This document shows positions 1-7,684 of a stretch of DNA of 40,512 nt, piece by piece. Source of the DNA: a virus; IMG/VR virus record IMGVR_UViG_3300021090_000057, positions 1 to 40,512 of that record; one strand, written 5' to 3'. The number at the start of each line of letters is the position of its first letter. The stretch's first letter is position 1. A model generated the notes under the pieces. It was given only the letters and a program-made list of their open reading frames with translations, did not search any database and was not told the DNA's origin. The position numbers and the translations under genes are program-made.

Positions 1-1659
1 CGCCGCATCGATGATCAGCGGGATGTTATCTGCCAGCGTGGTCACAATTGTGATAATTGCCTGCACGACGGCAGGGATCAGCGTAGGCAGTGCGTCCGCC
101 AATCCGGTTGCCAGGGCAATGATCGCCTGGAGCGCGGCATCGATGATCATTGGCAGATTCTCGATGATCGCATTCACGATCGTGAGCAGGATCTGCACAC
201 CTGCCTGCAGCAATGTGGGCAATGCCTGCACGAGGAAGTTCAAGAGCGAGGTAATGATCTCGGTTGCGGCGGTCAGCATCTGGGGCAGGGCTGCGATGAT
301 TGCATCCATAATGGACTGCATGATCGTCAAGCCTGCCTGCAGAAATTTGGGTGCCTGGTTGGCAATGTCGGTGGCGATCTCGGTGATCAACCCTGTTAGA
401 CCTTCCGCCATCTTCCCAAAATCGCCATTGGCGCCACGGATGATGTCTGAGAATTCCTTCAGGTATTTCCCCACACCATCCGGACCGAACACCTGCTGGA
501 AGACCGGCAGAAAGTCTGCCGCGAGTGTTCCCAGCGTGCCTTTGAGTCCCGCCTGCAGGCTCGCCATTGTATCGTCGAAGGCTTCGAGCGCGGCTACATC
601 CTCTTCGGACATCACGGCGCCTAGTTCATGGGCTTGTTTTGTCAACCGCTCCATTTCTGCAGGGCTTGTTTTGATAATCCCATTCATCTCCTGCGCGCTT
701 TTGCCTAAGATCTGCATCGCCAGGGCATCCCGCTCTGTAGGGTTCTGGATCCTGCCCAGCGCAGAAATGACATCATCAAAGACTGCCTGGGTATCTCGTA
801 AATGCCCAGCCGAGTCTGTTGTACTAACTCCCAACTTGTTAAATGCCAGCGCCATATCGCCCACAGCAGCAACTTCATCTTCGCTCTTACCTTCAGCAAT
901 TGCTTGATCGAATTTCTTCTGCTGGTCTGTGGCAGAGCTCATCGAACGAACCAAACGCGATTGGGCACCAACAATCGAGTCAAAACTTGTCCCCACCTGG
1001 TCGCCGATGAATTTCAACTCCTGCAAGCGAGTTGTTGATATCCCCGTTTGCACGCTCATATCCACCAGCTCTGCAGCTGCTTCGGAGGCTTTGAATACCA
1101 GGGCACTGATCCCGGCCACAGCCGCGATCGCAGCAGCACCCAATGCAGCAATTCCAGCCACAGCTCCCGCAGCAGCCACGCCAACACCAACCATGACACC
1201 TTTGAAGACTTTCATCTTCGTGCTAGTCTCGTCGGTATGCTCCCCAAGCTCCTCTGTGGAATCGCCCGCTTCATCGGTCCCCTCTTTCATGTTTTGTAGA
1301 TTTTCTTCGGTGCCTGACAGCTCCACCTGCATTTTGTTGAGCGTCTCGGTCTCTTTGTTGAGCTTGATCTCTGCATCCTGCGCGGCGCGGCTGTTTTCCC
1401 CGTTCTCCTGCACGAGGCGCTTATGCTCAGCAGCCAGGGCAGCCACTTTTAGTTTTTGGACATCGATCTGACTTGTGAGACTTTTGACACGGTTCTCAAG
1501 CCCCGTCGCATCCTTGGTCCAATCCCCAAGCGCGGAGGCGGAGGCTTTGAAGCCACTCTCTAAAACGCGAAGTTCCCGATTTGCAGCAGCCAGGGCTGTC
1601 TTGAAATCAGAAGTGTCAATTCCGAGGTTTCCGGATAATCTTTCGACTTCACTATCCAT
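1..1659 (-). CDS. Tape measure protein, N-terminal 553 codons (continues at the right end of the window)
   Basis: The gene starts at the ATG at 1659 (MDSEVERLSG), with AGGATCATACTC upstream. It runs leftward off base 1 without a stop. Residues about 10-110 are a charged heptad-like coiled coil. Residues about 120-155 are an Ala/Gly/Val-rich hydrophobic stretch, followed by a phage tail minor protein-type region. The C-terminal half is a long run of amphipathic repeats built on ALPxLIxAxxQII. Tape measure proteins set siphovirus tail length and are ejected with the DNA. The gene lies directly after the tail chaperone region and before distal tail genes, as expected. The remaining 214 residues are at 39863-40507, and the two parts join in frame once the 5-base end overlap is removed, giving 767 residues, short for this family. 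Confidence 0.9.
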   Translation of the reverse strand, partial: MDSEVERLSGNLGIDTSDFKTALAAANRELRVLESGFKASASALGDWTKDATGLENRVKSLTSQIDVQKLKVAALAAEHKRLVQENGENSRAAQDAEIKLNKETETLNKMQVELSGTEENLQNMKEGTDEAGDSTEELGEHTDETSTKMKVFKGVMVGVGVAAAGAVAGIAALGAAAIAAVAGISALVFKASEAAAELVDMSVQTGISTTRLQELKFIGDQVGTSFDSIVGAQSRLVRSMSSATDQQKKFDQAIAEGKSEDEVAAVGDMALAFNKLGVSTTDSAGHLRDTQAVFDDVISALGRIQNPTERDALAMQILGKSAQEMNGIIKTSPAEMERLTKQAHELGAVMSEEDVAALEAFDDTMASLQAGLKGTLGTLAADFLPVFQQVFGPDGVGKYLKEFSDIIRGANGDFGKMAEGLTGLITEIATDIANQAPKFLQAGLTIMQSIMDAIIAALPQMLTAATEIITSLLNFLVQALPTLLQAGVQILLTIVNAIIENLPMIIDAALQAIIALATGLADALPTLIPAVVQAIITIVTTLADNIPLIIDAA

Positions 1660-1700
1660 ATGAGTATGATCCTATACCCACAAAATGATTATTTATTGCT

Positions 1701-2714
1701 TCACGGGTCTAATACTTTTGCTTCGTCAAAGTAGGTTGTTTGTCCGTCTTCTCCAATTGCCCAAAAGTTTACAAACGGATTGGCATATGGCACATATAAA
1801 TCAATGGTGGTTTTCCCCCAAACCGCATCATTTGCGTCCACGTGTATTTCTCCGGGCCATGCTCCTGCCGTATCGCTCACTGTAACAAGTCCCATAGAGG
1901 TACCGTTTATATGCCACACCGTCAGGTCTTTATGGGTGTTTGCTGGCAGGGTGATTTGCTGAGATGCACAACCTATCGCGCCGCCGTTTAGCGTAATTCG
2001 CAACCGATTATTTACCACACCCCCTGCAATGGAGGCGAGTATAGCGTCATACATACTTGACCAACCGTCTGTATTTGCAAAATCACCATTGGCAATAAAG
2101 TTGCGGGGAATATTGTTGGTGACCGTCTGCGCAGTCACATCGTCCAGGATCGTGCCATCCACTTCGCTGGCGATCCCACCGGTGAGATCGTCATATTCCC
2201 AGGTCACCACTTCCCCAAATGCGACTTCTGGAATGACATAGTGCACCACTTTATGATCGTCCTGGCGTGTGGCAGTATCAATCACAACAGCCACATCATC
2301 CACCTTGATCGTCACGCCGGCGGTGAAATCATCCGATGCCACTTCTGTGGAGAAGGTCACAACCAGGGTGGTCGCATCCACAGCACCGATCTCTGCAGAA
2401 GCATAGGAAGGTGTATCCAGGAAGACCAGATTCCGACCCTCGTTGCGGATAAGAAGCCCGGCAGAGTCATACAGGATCTCTTCCACCCGATAACCCTGTG
2501 CCAGGTAGCTCGCCACGGCGCCAGGGCGCACACGGATTGAATCAAAGGCGGAAACCATCAATACCTGGGACGTGGTGTCCAGACCCTCCCCGCCTTCGCT
2601 ATAGCGAATGCCTATGACCTGCCAGCCGTCCGCCTGATAGGTGCCCAGCGCATCAGGATGGACGTTCATCAATGCGCTGTCCTTGACCATCAACAACTGG
2701 GTGAGCTGTGCCAT
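1701..2714 (-). CDS. Virion-associated protein: repeated N-terminal motif, Ig-like domain, carbohydrate-binding-like C-terminus
   Basis: This 337-residue protein lies between the tail assembly chaperone and the tape measure gene, where most siphoviruses have nothing. The start ATG has GGAG 8 bases upstream and follows the frameshifted chaperone stop by 10 bases. Residues 1-95 hold two copies of a motif like MxVxPxAxxxYxxxGWxV. Residues about 110-200 look like a bacterial Ig-like strand-rich domain (TTLVVTFSTEVASDD at its start). Residues about 205-335 begin NFIANGDFANTDGW, the way many CBM-like jelly-roll domains begin, and end in FDEAKVLD. I infer a tail-tube or tail-surface decoration that may bind host glycans. 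The family assignment is by pattern only. Confidence 0.65.
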   Translation of the reverse strand: MAQLTQLLMVKDSALMNVHPDALGTYQADGWQVIGIRYSEGGEGLDTTSQVLMVSAFDSIRVRPGAVASYLAQGYRVEEILYDSAGLLIRNEGRNLVFLDTPSYASAEIGAVDATTLVVTFSTEVASDDFTAGVTIKVDDVAVVIDTATRQDDHKVVHYVIPEVAFGEVVTWEYDDLTGGIASEVDGTILDDVTAQTVTNNIPRNFIANGDFANTDGWSSMYDAILASIAGGVVNNRLRITLNGGAIGCASQQITLPANTHKDLTVWHINGTSMGLVTVSDTAGAWPGEIHVDANDAVWGKTTIDLYVPYANPFVNFWAIGEDGQTTYFDEAKVLDP

Positions 2715-2724
2715 GTTCGTACTC

Positions 2725-3248
2725 CTATAGCCAATCTACCTGATCCGCATAGGCGCGCTTGTGTCCATTTCCGCCGAAACGCGCCTCTTTCCATTGGGGA
2801 TAACGAAACACGAACGGGATAAGGCTTTCGATATCGGTTTGATCGATCTCGCGCAGGCTCCAGTGGAACAGCTCCACCAGGCTGCATTTGAGATCCAGAA
2901 ACCATTTCCCATCTCCGTCTATTTCTTCTTCGGAGATGGGCCCGGAGGGTTTGCCCTGGCAAATTCCAGGGTGAGGTTATTGGCTCGAGCCAGGATGGAC
3001 CGCAGCACCGCTATGCATTCGATCAGGTCAGTCTGTTTCTTGACTTCCTCGCGCGTGAACTTGTTGCCATAGAACTCCACGATGAAATCAAAGAGTCCAT
3101 CCGCATTGTCCTGACCGTCCTCGCTCATCTGCTTCTGCAAGTTGATGGCCATATCCAGCAGGTAGGAGGGAATGCGAGTGCGGCGCTTGGTATCGATCAC
3201 CTCATCATCGTCATTGTAAAAATTAAGCTCAATAGGTGCTGCATCCAT
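2725..3248 (-). CDS. Tail assembly chaperone, long product made by -1 frameshift (gpGT-like)
   Basis: The heptamer GGGCCCA (minus strand, 2943 to 2937) has the X XXY YYZ form and is in phase with the gpG reading frame (CCG GGC CCA). After a -1 shift the frame is open for 70 codons (ISEEEIDGDGKWFLDL to YADQVDWL) and stops at 2725, 10 bases before the next start. The extension includes the WSLREIDQTDIESLIP block resembling known T-domain extensions. The fusion would have about 174 residues (104 plus 70). There is no start codon that would let the extension be a separate gene. This matches the lambda gpG/gpGT scheme; the shift is inferred, not shown. Confidence 0.75.
2919..3248 (-). CDS. Tail assembly chaperone, short product (gpG-like)
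   Basis: This 109-residue acidic protein sits between the major tail protein and the tape measure region, the invariant place for siphovirus tail assembly chaperones. It starts at 3248 (MDAAPIELNFYN), directly after the tail protein stop. The body is helical, and the C-terminus is Pro/Lys rich (NPPGPSPKKK) before the TAG at 2919-2921. Chaperones of this type coat the tape measure protein during tail assembly and are absent from the virion. A longer frameshifted product is described separately. Confidence 0.8.
   Translation of the reverse strand: MDAAPIELNFYNDDDEVIDTKRRTRIPSYLLDMAINLQKQMSEDGQDNADGLFDFIVEFYGNKFTREEVKKQTDLIECIAVLRSILARANNLTLEFARANPPGPSPKKK
2937..2943 (-). promoter_or_regulatory. 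Candidate -1 ribosomal frameshift heptamer GGGCCCA
   Basis: On the minus strand the seven bases read G GGC CCA in the chaperone frame, so both tRNAs can re-pair after slipping back one base (GGC to GGG, CCA to CCC). An in-frame purine-rich stretch and a stop codon follow 16 bases later. GC-only slippery sites are less common than GGGAAAC or AAAAAAG types. Confidence 0.6.
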
Positions 3249-3251
3249 GTC

Positions 3252-4166
3252 TTAGGCCGTAGTGAAATCGTACGCGGTAATTGCCAGCGTCTGGCCATAG
3301 ATATCGGTTGCGCCCGACACGGTGATGAGATAGGTGGTGGAAGCGCTTAGATTGGAATTGGGATTGATCGTGATGATCTTGTTGGTCCCATCGATCGTTA
3401 TTGCAGCTGCAATGACCGCGCCCGCGTCGCTCACAAGAGAAATGCCGGTCACGCCAGTCCGCAACGCATTGTTGAACGTAAGAGTCGGGGAGACACTGAC
3501 AGCCACACCCGTGGCAGCATCAGCTGGTGACGGGGTGCAGGTCAAGGCGCTGGCTGAACCAGCCAGGGGCACCTGAACCGCATCGAACCAGGTTGTGGCA
3601 CTGAAGCCTGTGGTATCTTCGTCGCCAATCACGCGCTTGACCCCATCCAACAACGACGCATCGCCTAATAGATCAAATGGATGAACTGTCTTCACCGCGG
3701 TGTAGCTGATCTTCGCGGTCTTTGGATCGGGTGTATCGGTCTTCGTGGCTTGCTCTTCGCCTGGAGCAGCGAATTTGCCTTTTAGATATTGGAAGTAGCG
3801 ATAGCTGCCGTTGGATTTTTCCGAACGAAAAGACAATGCGACATCGGGAGGGTTGCCCCCGTTGTCAAACATGCGACCGCTCGCAGCATCATACGTCTTA
3901 CCCAGGAGGACGGATAGCACCTCCACCGGAATTCCGGTGGTTTCGAGATCGATCTTGGTCTCGCCCTCGCTGGTCATCACATCATAGGGACCATCGTCCG
4001 CATACTGGGTCTTGGAATTGCTGGCAGGCGCAGCGTTCGCGTTGATGAGCGGCGCCATGTAGGCAGGCGTGCCGGCTGTATAGGCATCGACATCATCCTG
4101 GGTCACCAGGGCATAGTAGAGATCGCGCAACCCCAGTGTGCTTTTGTATTCACCTTGTGCTATCAT
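3252..4166 (-). CDS. Major tail protein with C-terminal Ig-like domain
   Basis: This 304-residue tail tube subunit matches the phi13-type major tail protein pattern. It has an N-terminal tube domain (residues about 1-205) with TTGIPVEVLSVLLGKTYD and an FRSEKSNGSYRYFQYLKGKF block. From residue about 210 to the end it carries a bacterial Ig-like (Big_5/SwmB-like) domain beginning CTPSPADAATGVAVSVSPTL and ending YDFTTA. Such Ig domains decorate tail tubes and may bind cell surfaces weakly. AGGAG lies 6 bases upstream of the ATG. It sits between the tail terminator and the chaperone, as usual. Confidence 0.88.
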   Translation of the reverse strand: MIAQGEYKSTLGLRDLYYALVTQDDVDAYTAGTPAYMAPLINANAAPASNSKTQYADDGPYDVMTSEGETKIDLETTGIPVEVLSVLLGKTYDAASGRMFDNGGNPPDVALSFRSEKSNGSYRYFQYLKGKFAAPGEEQATKTDTPDPKTAKISYTAVKTVHPFDLLGDASLLDGVKRVIGDEDTTGFSATTWFDAVQVPLAGSASALTCTPSPADAATGVAVSVSPTLTFNNALRTGVTGISLVSDAGAVIAAAITIDGTNKIITINPNSNLSASTTYLITVSGATDIYGQTLAITAYDFTTA

Positions 4167-4175
4167 AAAAAACTC

Positions 4176-4517
4176 CTATACAAATATGTATTCTTTCGCC
4201 AGGCCATAATGACCCGTCTGCGGATCCTGGGGGAGCTGGCGTTCTCGACCTTTTTCAAACTCAGCCGCGAGCATGGCCGCATCCACATTCGGGAGTGAGA
4301 CCAGACCGGTCCTGCTGAAAATAGAGACCTGGATCAAATGCGAGCGTTCGGTCTCCCCGTCATCGGCGTTCTGCTCCGGGAGACTGATGATCAGCTGGTA
4401 CGTGATGAATGTATCCGGAAGAGTCGTGTTGCTCTTGTAGGGCGCCAATGAATAAGCCACAGCCGGGCTGAGAGTGCTCAGGGCAGTCTTCACGCGCTCG
4501 AAGATCGTGGTGGTCAC
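4176..4517 (-). CDS. Tail terminator / tail completion protein
   Basis: This 113-residue protein starts with GTG overlapping the stop of the upstream gene (GTGA overlap). It has a helical N-terminus (IFERVKTALSTL), then PDTFITYQLI and a strand pattern ending in a basic helix. This fits small head-tail completion or tail terminator proteins (gpU/DUF3168-like). The position after the HK97 gp10-like gene and before the major tail protein supports that role. Homology is judged from order and pattern, not from a search. Confidence 0.7.
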   Translation of the reverse strand: MTTTIFERVKTALSTLSPAVAYSLAPYKSNTTLPDTFITYQLIISLPEQNADDGETERSHLIQVSIFSRTGLVSLPNVDAAMLAAEFEKGRERQLPQDPQTGHYGLAKEYIFV

Positions 4518-4906
4518 ACGAAACCCTCCCCTTTCAGGGAATTTCGCATCGCGCGCATGGCTGCGGCTTTTTTGGCTTTGAGCGCAGGCCGGATGTAGGG
4601 CTGAGCTTCCACAGAAGACGATCCATATTCCTGGACGTTGCCATAAATGGCAGTCTCTTTATCGCCGGTCATCATGCCGATCTCCACGTAGGAAAAATTA
4701 CCATCCCTGTGCGGACCATCGATGCCCAGGTGAGCTTCGAGGTTATGCGTGTCCTTCGGCACCAGGACTTTCATCTCTGCCAGGATCGGCTCAGCGCCGG
4801 CTAAAAGCGCGCGCTGGGCAGCTGCATCCACATCCACACCGGCACGTGCCAGGTCTTCAAGATATTTGCCCAGGTTGCTCAGCTCAAGTTTGCCGGTGGT
4901 TGCCAT
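4514..4906 (-). CDS. HK97 gp10-like head-tail joining protein
   Basis: This 130-residue protein carries the gp10-family signature of a helical N-terminus followed by APILAEMKVLVPKDTHNLEAHL, then a strand region ending VQEYGSSSVEAQPYIRPAL, which is the characteristic E(Y/F)G...pfl/yiRPAl motif. These proteins join neck and tail. It starts on a TGATG overlap with the previous gene and overlaps the next one by 4 bases, so the connector genes are translationally coupled. Confidence 0.85.
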   Translation of the reverse strand: MATTGKLELSNLGKYLEDLARAGVDVDAAAQRALLAGAEPILAEMKVLVPKDTHNLEAHLGIDGPHRDGNFSYVEIGMMTGDKETAIYGNVQEYGSSSVEAQPYIRPALKAKKAAAMRAMRNSLKGEGFV

Positions 4907-5253
4907 CAGACACTGCCTTTCACGCGTTCGACAATCAACTCGACAAAGCGCCGTTGATCACGCACAGGATCGATGGAGAGGATCTGCCAATTTTCACCGC
5001 CTTTGATCACTCGCCAGGTCTCCTTGATATCCGTGCGATGGCGGATGGTGACAGTCGCGCGCTGCACATCCTTGAGAGCTTCATTCGTCACAGCTTCCTG
5101 ACCATGGGAATTGATCCAGCGCGCGTAGACTGTTGGATTGGGTGTCACGTTTGCATAACTCGTGCTCTGCGCGCCGCCTGTGTCTTCTGAGATCGTAGGA
5201 CTCTGCAGAGTGATCTGCGTCCGCATTTCGGCAGCGTTGATCGTGTAGCTCAC
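4906..5253 (-). CDS. Head closure protein (head-tail adaptor, SPP1 gp16-like)
   Basis: This 115-residue protein begins with GTG (MSYTINAAEMRTQITLQ) overlapping the upstream stop. The arrangement MRxxITLQ, then a conserved VYARWINSHGQE, then DIKETWRVIKGGENWQILSIDPVRDQRRFVELIVE fits the phage head-tail adaptor/head closure family, a small beta barrel that plugs the connector. Its place after the gp6-like connector and before gp10 agrees. Confidence 0.85.
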   Translation of the reverse strand: MSYTINAAEMRTQITLQSPTISEDTGGAQSTSYANVTPNPTVYARWINSHGQEAVTNEALKDVQRATVTIRHRTDIKETWRVIKGGENWQILSIDPVRDQRRFVELIVERVKGSV

Positions 5254-5765
5254 GGCAGCACATCCTCTCCAGGCGATTTCAGGAACGCCACATAAATATT
5301 TGCGGAGAGATTACTGCTGTTCGTTTGCTGGAGAGCTCCACAGACGGAGATCCTGCTTTCAAATTTCAATTTTTGATCTCCGCTGACGCCATACACACCG
5401 ACCAGGCTGATCACATCATCACCGACTTCGGCGCCATGGAGACTGATGCCCCCCACGCCGCTGAGACCATAGAACTGATATTTTCGATACTTCAACGCTT
5501 CCGCTTCGAGCTGGCTCAATGTTTGGTTGATTCCAAATTGAGGCGCATCCGGTCCTGCCTGAGCGGGATTGTCGTACCACTGCACCAGCAGGATCCCAGC
5601 TGCAACTTTGGCAACCGGATTGATCGTTGTGTCTGCGGTCCAATCTCTACCGGTTGCGCGCTTGATGAAATCGTCGATCTGCGGCAACAGCATCAACATC
5701 ACAGCATCGCTGGTGTCTGTGCGGACAAAATTTGCGCCTTCAGCAGCGGTGAGGATGTTAGTCAT
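5250..5765 (-). CDS. Head-tail connector protein (gp6-like)
   Basis: This 171-residue protein has a helical N-terminal half with QIDDFIKRATGRDWT and VAKVAAGILLVQWYDNPAQ, the arrangement found in gp6-like DNA packaging/connector proteins that form a ring under the portal. The C-terminal half is Ser/Gly rich and longer than in minimal connectors. It directly follows the 86-residue ORF after the coat gene, with its ATG 3 bases after that stop. Confidence 0.8.
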   Translation of the reverse strand: MTNILTAAEGANFVRTDTSDAVMLMLLPQIDDFIKRATGRDWTADTTINPVAKVAAGILLVQWYDNPAQAGPDAPQFGINQTLSQLEAEALKYRKYQFYGLSGVGGISLHGAEVGDDVISLVGVYGVSGDQKLKFESRISVCGALQQTNSSNLSANIYVAFLKSPGEDVLP

Positions 5766-5767
5766 TG

Positions 5768-6028
5768 TTATTCAGCGCCTTTTTTGGATCGCCTTGTAAC
5801 TCTCTCTACAACCTTATCGACGTTTCCAGGAGTTTGATCCGATTTGCCGGGCAAATCGTCAGCCGGGCTTTTCGCCTTTGACTCGATAGGCACTGCCTGG
5901 ATTGGGGGTGCAGGCTCTGGAGGACGGTCGATCACGACCCAGCCCTCCAGCTTATAAGCCTCGACCTTTTCAGGAGGGACGTTCATGCGTCCCTCACCCT
6001 CTTTTTGCATCAGGGCATGATCAGACAT
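5768..6028 (-). CDS. Small protein between coat and connector with a YxxxGWxVI motif
   Basis: This 86-residue protein has a AAGG ribosome site upstream. Residues 12-35 (RMNVPPEKVEAYKLEGWVVI) match in spacing the motif that occurs twice at the N-terminus of the virion protein at 1701-2714. The rest is Pro/Lys rich and disordered-looking. Small proteins in this position are often head decoration or fibre-anchoring proteins. Function is unknown; the shared motif suggests a common binding module. Confidence 0.6.
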   Translation of the reverse strand: MSDHALMQKEGEGRMNVPPEKVEAYKLEGWVVIDRPPEPAPPIQAVPIESKAKSPADDLPGKSDQTPGNVDKVVERVTRRSKKGAE

Positions 6029-6063
6029 AATTCTGCCTTTCTCTCACAAGCGATGGTGAAGTC

Positions 6064-7224
6064 CTAACCTAACAGTATTGCAATGGCTTCGGGTTTCACA
6101 GCCTTTGAGCCCCACGCCAGGGATACCTCGATCAGTACAAGGTGATATCCAGGATAGACCGAAAGTAGGAAGGAGATTCCACTGTACGGATCGGTGATGA
6201 TCTCATGCTCACCCAAAGCGCCCTCTTTCGGAAGTTCAGGAACGCGGGTCAGACAATGGATTGCATTGCGCTCGAAAGCGAAGTTGCCGGTGTAGTTGTT
6301 TCCAACTGCGACCGGATCATTATTTACCCAGGCGACCCGGTTGCCAGGCTTGGCAAGAACAATATCGCCATCGCCATCACCGGCGAAACCAGTATTGACC
6401 ACGTACTTGTTCGTGTCACGCGCGGTCTTGGTGTTGGTAAGGATATCGCCAGCCAGAATCGTTCCCGTGCCAGTGTCTACATGAACGGTTGTTGATCCCG
6501 CAGCATAGCCGGCGGTTAGATCCGCCAGATAATTCGCAGCCGTGCCCTTGGGGTGAGCTATGATCTGAGAAGACTCATGAAAATCAAAACCTTGCAATCG
6601 TCCAAGATTTCCCTCGCGCAGCAGCTCCGCTGATCCAGCCTCGTTTACCTTGAACAAGCTACTTTGTTTGCTGCGGATATTTGTTCCAGTTGATGTGTTA
6701 AGCACAAAGTGCATGTCGCTTGTCCACGCACCGTTGTCCACCAGGATCTGACGGACTTGTGCAACATCTGAGAGATCGGCTGCGGTGCCAAATGGCGTTG
6801 CGCCGGCCGTGCCATAGGCGCGGGAGGCGCCCTGTTTCGCAGCCAGGAATAGATCATACTCAACTAAATTGATGATGCTTCTGAATGCCTGCGCGAGCTG
6901 ATCCTGCTTCACGTTATCGTAGATTTTGCTGATCGATTTTTGTTCCTCCCCGCGCCAGACAAATGGCGCCTTGTAGGCCTTGCTGATGGCCATTTGTCCA
7001 TAACCAACAGTCTGACCTGCTGGTTCGGAGGGGACCATGGCAGGCGTGACAGCGGTGGGAACGATCGTGGGAACAATTGGATAGGTAATGTTCTGGTTCA
7101 ATGCCACCATGTCGGCGGATGGGTCCATAAAGACCGCACCACAAAAGCCAATTTGCTCGCGTAGTACACGATCGGCAGCAATCTGGGCATCTAACACAAG
7201 ACCTGTTAATGTATTTGCGGTCAT
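6064..7224 (-). CDS. Major capsid protein, P22 coat-like
   Basis: This 386-residue protein starts at an ATG with AAGGAG 9 bases upstream. It lacks an N-terminal delta domain. The order of blocks fits the P22 coat family of HK97-fold capsid proteins: VRQILVDNGAWTSDMHFVLN, then LGRLQGFDFHESSQI, a strand-rich inserted domain with LADLTAGYAAGSTTVHVDTG (I-domain-like), then a C-terminal YPGYHLVLIEVSLAWG. The inserted domain in P22 stabilises the monomer. The gene follows a protease and a scaffold-like gene. P22-type coats are mostly known from podoviruses but also occur in siphoviruses. Confidence 0.88.
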   Translation of the reverse strand: MTANTLTGLVLDAQIAADRVLREQIGFCGAVFMDPSADMVALNQNITYPIVPTIVPTAVTPAMVPSEPAGQTVGYGQMAISKAYKAPFVWRGEEQKSISKIYDNVKQDQLAQAFRSIINLVEYDLFLAAKQGASRAYGTAGATPFGTAADLSDVAQVRQILVDNGAWTSDMHFVLNTSTGTNIRSKQSSLFKVNEAGSAELLREGNLGRLQGFDFHESSQIIAHPKGTAANYLADLTAGYAAGSTTVHVDTGTGTILAGDILTNTKTARDTNKYVVNTGFAGDGDGDIVLAKPGNRVAWVNNDPVAVGNNYTGNFAFERNAIHCLTRVPELPKEGALGEHEIITDPYSGISFLLSVYPGYHLVLIEVSLAWGSKAVKPEAIAILLG

Positions 7225-7264
7225 GTTGTTTACTCCTTATCTAATGATCTTCTTCAATTTGTCT

Positions 7265-7334
7265 ATCGCTTCTAGCAAAGGCTAATCGCTAATTTGCCCA
7301 CCGCTTTTAGCAAAGGCTAAACGATCTCTTGGCG
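7265..7334. repeat. Imperfect 35-bp tandem duplication at the end of the scaffold-like gene
   Basis: Two adjacent copies begin TTAGCCTTTGCTA on the minus strand and match at about 28 of 35 positions. Thirty-five is not a multiple of three, so the second copy starts out of frame and supplies the TAG stop of the gene. Read in the original frame, the second copy gives an alternative ending LAFARSDRQIEEDH. Confidence 0.6.
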
Positions 7335-7674
7335 AGAGCGCTCGATACTCATTGAGCCTCAAGCTCTTCGGGGTTATGAATTTCTTCCCCGGTGATCGAT
7401 TCTCCTGGTCCGTTTGATTGGCGGGATCGGGTGGCGTGGTGAAGAGCGAAGCCGTGTTGTCATTCACCAGCGACGCATCCCGCATACTGGCATACAACTT
7501 ATTGGCTTCTTCGGCTTTGGTCTTTGCCTCGTCCAGCGCGGGGCGCAGCTCAAGAGCCTTCTTCTTGCCTTCATCCGTCCCTTCGTTGAAGGCGGCATCC
7601 ATTTCAGCCAGGATGCGCTTCACTTCATCATCCGCTTTCAGCGCGGCATCGTAATAGGGTTTTAGGTTTGGCAT
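7282..7674 (-). CDS. Scaffold-like protein (separate delta-domain type)
   Basis: The ATG at 7674 (MPNLKPYYDAALKADDEV) is preceded by AAGGAG; a longer frame upstream would overlap the protease gene and is not coding-like. The 130-residue product is a charged coiled coil over residues 8-75, a flexible Pro/Asn-rich linker, and a basic C-terminus (LSPRDRLAFAKSGGQISD). Its position between protease and coat fits an internal scaffold or a delta domain encoded separately. The C-terminal coding end lies at a 35-bp imperfect tandem duplication described separately. Confidence 0.7.
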   Translation of the reverse strand: MPNLKPYYDAALKADDEVKRILAEMDAAFNEGTDEGKKKALELRPALDEAKTKAEEANKLYASMRDASLVNDNTASLFTTPPDPANQTDQENRSPGKKFITPKSLRLNEYRALSPRDRLAFAKSGGQISD

Positions 7675-7684
7675 AGAAATCTCC

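Noticed and set aside
11-907. Plus-strand 298-codon ORF opposite the tape measure gene
   Set aside because: It is a shadow of the biased codon pattern of the tape measure repeats and has no ribosome site.
2690-2962. Minus-strand 90-codon ORF over the tail chaperone extension
   Set aside because: It is in the third frame and rich in Arg/Pro/Ser; the -1 frame gives the credible gpGT extension.
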